A stretch of DNA of 6,997 nucleotides, from assembly GCA_023667165.1 (NCBI GenBank), contig JAMPAO010000120.1, forward strand, positions 1-6,997. The letters are read 5' to 3'. Position 1 is the stretch's first letter; the number at the start of each line of letters is the position of its first letter. Below, piece by piece: positions 6,685 to 6,997 of the stretch. The stretch is from Ruminococcus sp. (GTDB lineage: Bacteria > Bacillota > Clostridia > Oscillospirales > Ruminococcaceae). Position numbers and translations under genes: made by a program. Below the pieces are notes generated by a model. It saw only the letters and a program-made list of their open reading frames with translations. It searched no databases and was not told where the DNA came from.

Positions 6685-6768
6685 AAAAAAAGGGATATGC
6701 AAATTTTACCTGTAACGGATCCGTAAGAATAAATTATTTTTACAAAAACTTTCTTACACTGTTTCCGG

Positions 6769-6783
6769 AAATATGTCATATTT
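6769..6783. repeat. Perfect 15-bp palindrome upstream of sigG
   Basis: AAATATG-T-CATATTT is a perfect odd palindrome. Its left end overlaps the perfect palindrome TTTCCGGAAA (6762-6771). Such dyads can be binding sites for dimeric regulators, but no known regulator consensus is recognised here. Confidence 0.4.
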
Positions 6784-6789
6784 GTCCGT

Positions 6790-6822
6790 TTGCTTCGATT
6801 TTATTAAATAATATCAAAGCAA
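6790..6822. repeat. 33-bp near-perfect inverted repeat upstream of sigG
   Basis: The two 16-bp arms on the plus strand, TTGCTTCGATTTTATT and AATAATATCAAAGCAA, are separated by one A and agree at 14 of 16 positions when one is reverse-complemented. The flanks CGT and ACG would extend it with a 1-nt bulge. As RNA the outer 10 bp would form a hairpin with one G-U pair. There is no U-tract or gene boundary to make it a terminator; it could be an operator. Its centre is about 210 bp upstream of the sigG start. Confidence 0.5.
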
Positions 6823-6899
6823 CACGATAATAACTGCCGCGTCGCTCGCTCTTCAGCGCAATGGAATTTTCGGCAAATATATTATTTCATCGGAAAACG

Positions 6900-6936
6900 A
6901 AAAACACCGAAGATAATCTCTATCTTCGGTGTTTTT
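6900..6936 (-). terminator. Intrinsic terminator of the tRNA-Ser gene
   Basis: AAAAACACCGAAGATA (6900-6915) and TATCTTCGGTGTTTTT (6921-6936) form a perfect 16-bp stem with a 5-nt loop. On the minus strand the stem ends in five Ts, and CGTTTTCC follows. It begins 2 bp after the tRNA CCA end. The flanking A and T runs make it symmetrical, so it could also stop plus-strand transcription. Confidence 0.92.
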
Positions 6937-6938
6937 CT

Positions 6939-6997
6939 TGGCGGAGAAGGAGGGATTCGAACCCTCGATGCGCTATTAACGCATACACGAGTTCCAG
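6939..6997 (-). tRNA. tRNA-Ser(GGA), 3' part (runs off right edge)
   Basis: On the minus strand the visible part starts inside the anticodon loop. CT-GGA-AC places the anticodon GGA at 6995-6993 (reads UCC and UCU), followed by the stem strand TCGTG. A long variable arm (TGCG...CGCA), typical of class II tRNAs, comes next. The T arm is GAGGG-TTCGAAT-CCCTC, the acceptor strand is CTTCTCC, the discriminator base is G and CCA is encoded. Long variable arm, G73 and GGA together indicate serine. The 5' acceptor strand, D arm and most of the anticodon stem lie beyond the window. Confidence 0.93.

Larger units (their letters stand above)
6596..6899. other. Gene-free region upstream of sigG
   Basis: This is about 300 bp of AT-rich sequence between the tRNA-Ser terminator and sigG, with no convincing gene on either strand. 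It holds the candidate forespore promoter near its sigG end and several palindromes in its middle (ACGGATCCGT at 6715-6724, TTTCCGGAAA at 6762-6771, a 15-bp dyad at 6769-6783 and a 33-bp dyad at 6790-6822). A short GC-rich patch (6667-6678) stands out inside the proposed promoter spacer. Confidence 0.6.

Noticed and set aside
6657..6779. Minus-strand frame of 40 codons upstream of sigG
   Set aside because: It has only a weak GGA upstream and a Lys/Phe/Ile-rich, low-information translation. It also covers the candidate sigG promoter and several palindromes.

Overview
The window looks like chromosomal DNA of a spore-forming member of the Bacillota, most likely class Clostridia and perhaps an Oscillospiraceae/Ruminococcus-type anaerobe. 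The evidence is a forespore sigma factor (sigG), a T-box leader, an anti-SD-matching ribosome site at leuA, near-consensus sigma-A promoters and a CCA-encoding tRNA gene. Every gene I can support lies on the minus strand, so transcription runs from high to low coordinates. The family-level placement is inference.

Layout in transcription order (right to left): (1) the 3' part of a tRNA-Ser(GGA) gene at the right edge, followed by an intrinsic terminator; (2) about 300 bp without a gene, holding a cluster of DNA palindromes and a candidate sigma-F-type promoter; (3) sigG; (4) a consensus sigma-A promoter with phased A-tracts, driving a leucine-type T-box leader and then leuA (2-isopropylmalate synthase, long 'type 2' form); (5) a perfect-hexamer sigma-A promoter driving a two-gene operon, yceG-like and telA/yceH-like, from the Ter/Yce envelope and toxic-agent stress network; (6) a hairpin plus U-tract, then the start of leuC (3-isopropylmalate dehydratase large subunit), which runs off the left edge.

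How the parts fit together: leuA and leuC catalyse the first and second steps of leucine synthesis and would normally be close neighbours. Here a separately promoted stress module of about 2.8 kb sits between them. leuA is controlled by tRNA-Leu charging through the T-box. leuC has no T-box of its own in the 80 bp before it, and that gap carries a terminator-like hairpin with competing pairings. The yceG/telA pair appears without the terD/terC genes that accompany it in Bacillus subtilis, at least within this window. The yceG-like protein shows an internal tandem duplication of about 265 residues and ends in a lysine-rich tail.

I found no clearly undescribed system, mobile element or CRISPR array. 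The observations most worth a second look are the interrupted leu cluster with its leuC leader, the duplicated architecture of the YceG-like protein, and the palindrome cluster upstream of sigG.
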